Positions 50,945 to 53,665 of a DNA stretch of 53,665 bases are shown piece after piece. Source of the stretch: URNF01 sp045638005 (GTDB taxonomy: Bacteria > Bacillota > Clostridia > Oscillospirales > Acutalibacteraceae); the NCBI GenBank assembly GCA_045638005.1, contig JAZUAN010000046.1, forward strand, positions 1 through 53,665, given 5' to 3'. Position numbers and translations under genes: made by a program. A model generated the notes under the pieces. The model ran no database searches, was not told the DNA's origin, and saw only the letters and a program-made list of their open reading frames with translations. Within the stretch, counting starts at the first letter, position 1; every line of letters begins with the position of its first letter.

Positions 50945-52631
50945 AAACCATTATTGTCAGTATCAATTCCAAATATATCCATTCCTCATTAGCGCCGTGG
51001 TATTTACTGTCTGGGGTGCGCGCATACGCAAAGACGCCGCAAAATGCGACGGTGCAGGAATTCACTATCAACCAACCGCTATGTAAGATCGTGGATGATT
51101 TAGCAACCGAGCGGGCGGATGTATACGCTTTTTGCACCTATATCTGGAATATAAAAACCATCAAACAGGTACTGCCGCTATTAAAAGCGGCAGTACCGTT
51201 TTGTCAGATTATTTTAGGTGGACCCGAAGTGTCTTTCTGTCCCGAAAAGTTATTGTCCGAACTGCCGATAGAATATATTTGCAGCGGTGAGGGAGAGGAA
51301 ACTTTACCACAACTATTGGACATCTTGGAAACAAAAAATTCACCTGATAACTTAGCAGGTGTCTCATTTAAAAAAGCGGACACATTTGTTACAACCCCAC
51401 CGCAGCCTCTCAAATCCTATCCGCCCGATCCATATCTTCCGGAATATTTTGAAACGCTGAACGGCAGGATCGCCTATATCGAAGGTTCGCGGGGGTGTCC
51501 GTTTTCTTGCGCTTTCTGCTTGTCCGGCAGGGAAGACTGCCTGCGGCTGTTTCCTATTGAACGCGTAAAAAGCGATATTTTACGTTTAGCGATTTCAGGT
51601 GCAAAAACCATAAAATTCGTAGACCGCACCTTCAATTGCCATAAAGACCGCTGTAACGCCATTATAGAATTCATAGTATCTGCATACGGAAAAGATATTC
51701 CAAAAGACGTCTGTTTTCATTTTGAAGTAGCGGCTGATCTATTTAATGATGAAACCATAAAATTGCTTTCATCTGCACCAAAAGGTTTATTTCAGTTGGA
51801 GGCTGGATTGCAAAGCTTTCACGAAGAAACGCTTGTTGCCGTTACCCGCAAAACCGATCTTACGGCCTTAGTGAAAATGTAAAACGTATTTTAAAAGCTG
51901 GTAATATACACCTTCATATCGATCTGATAGCAGGTCTACCGAAAGAAGATATAGAAATTTTTCGGCATTCTTTCAACATGGCATACGCTTTACAACCACA
52001 CATGCTGCAACTTGGCTTTTTGAAACTCTTGCACGGCTCTGCTCTACGGGGCGCGGTAGATGAAAATGGTTATCTTTTCAGTAAAGAAGCACCGTATGAG
52101 GTGTACACGTCAAAATGGATGACCGCTGATGATTTTATAACGCTGCATCGCGTGGAAGACGTGGTAGAAAGATTGTATAACAGCGGTAGATTTCTGCTGA
52201 CATTACGGTATGTTTTGGAAACCACTGCGCTAGAGCCTTTTGCATTGTTTGCCGGTATGGCTGAATTTCTGGTGAGAAACAATGTCGATACCGCAGGTAT
52301 CGCATTAGATGCCTACACCGAGCATGTCCTACGGTATTTCTCCACATTGGATCATATAGATACCGAAACTTTACATGATCGGTTAGTGTGCGACAGCTTG
52401 TGCAGTAAACAGTTAAATCGTTTACCGCCGTGCTTATCCCAAGCGGATAAACGCGTCCCGAAAATCAAACGGCAACTGTCGCAACACTCGCTAAGCGGCA
52501 CCATAAAGCGCGGCGTTGCCGTATTGCAGGCGCAAAAGAACAAGGTCGCAGTGGTGGAGTATACCGATCGCGACCCTGTTACCGATAGATATCCTTTAAA
52601 AATACTTCGTCTTGATCAATTTGCGCTTTGA
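50941..52631 (+). pseudogene. B12-binding radical SAM protein, apparent -1 frameshift
   Basis: The gene starts with TTG overlapping the rarA stop. Residues about 1-130 are a cobalamin-binding-like fold. The SAM cluster motif is GCPFSCAFC (C186, C190, C193). The first frame stops at 51882 after TRKTDLTALVKM. The second frame picks up at about 51867 with LSENVKRILKAGNIHLHIDLI (shown in part) and continues through a DUF4080-like tail to 52631. One missing base near ACGGCCTTAG (51862-51871) explains this; the repaired protein has 563 residues. Relatives keep a single frame here, so this is a real mutation or a base-call error. Confidence 0.8.
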
Positions 52632-53665
52632 AAATTTGCAATAGATTCAGTAGATCTCCGTAGTTTTAAACCGCGGAGATCTTCTTTTTTTAAAACTCCT
52701 AACAAAAATGCGAGAAAAACATACAGTATACTGATAGCAACACCGCCAAGCAGTACGCGCGGTATGTTTGAGAACTGTCCGTTAAAAAATACGCGATGGA
52801 GCAAAACAACTATTGCTGACGCAAGTGATACAGCGAGCAGTGGCTTTATAAACCATTGTCCCCACCGCATTTTGATATCGGTCACCTTCAAAAGACGGTT
52901 CAGATTTAAAAACGATGTCAGTAAATTACTCAACACCATGATAAACAAAAAACCTTCCATACCTTTTTGTGGTACCAAAACCAAAATAAGCAAAATACGG
53001 CTACCTGAATCGAGTATGCTGTACCACAAGGAACTCACCTGCTGATTGAGACCTTTGAGCATGCCGTCCACAATGCTTTCCATATACATGATCGGCATGA
53101 GGGGTGCCAGTACACGCAGCAAAAACCCTACATCGGCGCTTTGGTATAGTATTTCTCCTAAATCATACGCAAAAACCGTAAATAAACCGCTGAGCCATAT
53201 CGAGATCACCAGAGTGAGTTGTAATGCTTTGACAACTGCGCGGTTGACCTTTTGTTTTTGTCCCAACGTGTGTGCTTCGGATATCTCCGGTATCAGTAAC
53301 GTGGAAAGCGACGATAAAAACGAGGCAGGGAAGAACAGCAACGGTAAAGCCATGCCTTTGAGCATACCGAACTGCGCAAGTGACGTGGCAGCAGTTCCTC
53401 CGTAAACGGTTAATTTATTAGGCACTAAAATATTTTCTATGGTACGGAGTATAGAATTGAGATATCTACCCGCAGTAATCGGCGCAGCGATCGCTAAAAT
53501 GCGGAATGCAATACCGCGCTTTTGCCGCAAAACCGCGGTTGCAGCGGGTTGCAAATCGCGGATATGACGTTTATCGGCAATATATCCACCTGTCATAAAA
53601 AGGCAAGATATAATTTCCGCCAAGCTATCACCCAAAATCACCGCAAAGCAGGTATAGGTTACATC
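52616..53665 (-). CDS. SpoVB/MurJ-like lipid flippase, 5' end outside window
   Basis: The C-terminal 350 or so residues of a polysaccharide/oligosaccharide flippase of the MOP superfamily. Many hydrophobic helices are present, with LGDSLAEI, APITAGRYLNSILRTIENILVP (in parts), GMALPLLFFPASFLSSLSTLLIPEI (in parts) and EAHTLGQKQKVNR, a pattern like stage V sporulation protein B. The frame is open to the right edge, so the start is not seen; the GTG at 53641 is internal. Its tail overlaps the upstream convergent gene by 16 nt. Confidence 0.88.
   Translation of the reverse strand, partial: DVTYTCFAVILGDSLAEIISCLFMTGGYIADKRHIRDLQPAATAVLRQKRGIAFRILAIAAPITAGRYLNSILRTIENILVPNKLTVYGGTAATSLAQFGMLKGMALPLLFFPASFLSSLSTLLIPEISEAHTLGQKQKVNRAVVKALQLTLVISIWLSGLFTVFAYDLGEILYQSADVGFLLRVLAPLMPIMYMESIVDGMLKGLNQQVSSLWYSILDSGSRILLILVLVPQKGMEGFLFIMVLSNLLTSFLNLNRLLKVTDIKMRWGQWFIKPLLAVSLASAIVVLLHRVFFNGQFSNIPRVLLGGVAISILYVFLAFLLGVLKKEDLRGLKLRRSTESIANFQSAN

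Overview
The window reads as chromosomal DNA of a low-to-mid GC anaerobic Firmicute, most likely a gut member of the Clostridia (Oscillospirales/Ruminococcaceae-like). The signs are consensus TTGACA-17-TATAAT promoters and strong AGGAGG sites, a bile-salt-hydrolase-type enzyme, Rex, acetate kinase, an NfnAB-type electron-bifurcating transhydrogenase, a SpoVB-like flippase and a heterodimeric ABC exporter. This assignment is inferred from gene content; no 16S rRNA is present.

Layout. 1-571: the 3' end of tRNA-Trp, then a gene-free stretch full of inverted repeats. 572-8076: HAD phosphatase, a small zinc-knuckle membrane protein, a frameshifted hypothetical, a choloylglycine hydrolase, a frameshifted metallo-beta-lactamase-fold gene, then a trkA-trkH-lipoprotein-HD operon. 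8083-8850: two gene fragments back to back (a fucO-like 3' end and an unknown 3' end) and a solitary tRNA-Ala(CGC). 8891-14339: membrane protein, TrmH methyltransferase and DMT exporter on the minus strand, divergent from proB-proA-proC. 14444-19619: rpmB, yfbR, guaB (closely like the Tritrichomonas foetus enzyme), then rex and aconitase on the minus strand. 19681-26785: GT2-GtrA, a split TauE pair, a Gfo/Idh oxidoreductase, tmcAL, ackA, DUF378 and glyA. 26951-29445: a metal-related block of two CobW-type GTPases (one His-rich, one fused to a DUF1980-like tail) facing a DtxR-type regulator. 29662-30793: a NUDIX start fused to a truncated beta-helix protein. 30858-32875: an ECF sigma factor overlapping a membrane-anchored serpin. 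33166-43982: lipid kinase, pyridoxamine kinase, ABC exporter pair, RluA, RadC, FAD/Rieske oxidoreductase and nfnAB. 44024-47088: AbrB-type regulator, a 36-residue Cys-tailed membrane peptide and clpC. 47192-53665: nagB relic, PflX-like radical SAM, CmpB-family membrane protein, nth, rarA, a frameshifted B12/radical SAM gene and a SpoVB-like flippase running off the right edge.

The most interesting candidate system is the ECF sigma/serpin operon. The serpin keeps an inhibitory-type hinge and is mounted on a short cytoplasmic helix and one membrane span, the layout of an anti-sigma factor. This suggests a sensor in which capture or cleavage by an external protease is relayed to the sigma factor. 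A second theme is gene decay: three genes each carry one apparent single-base frameshift, and at least three loci are truncated relics. Sequencing or assembly error must be excluded for these. Start sites were chosen by Shine-Dalgarno spacing. All family assignments come from motif recognition, not searches.
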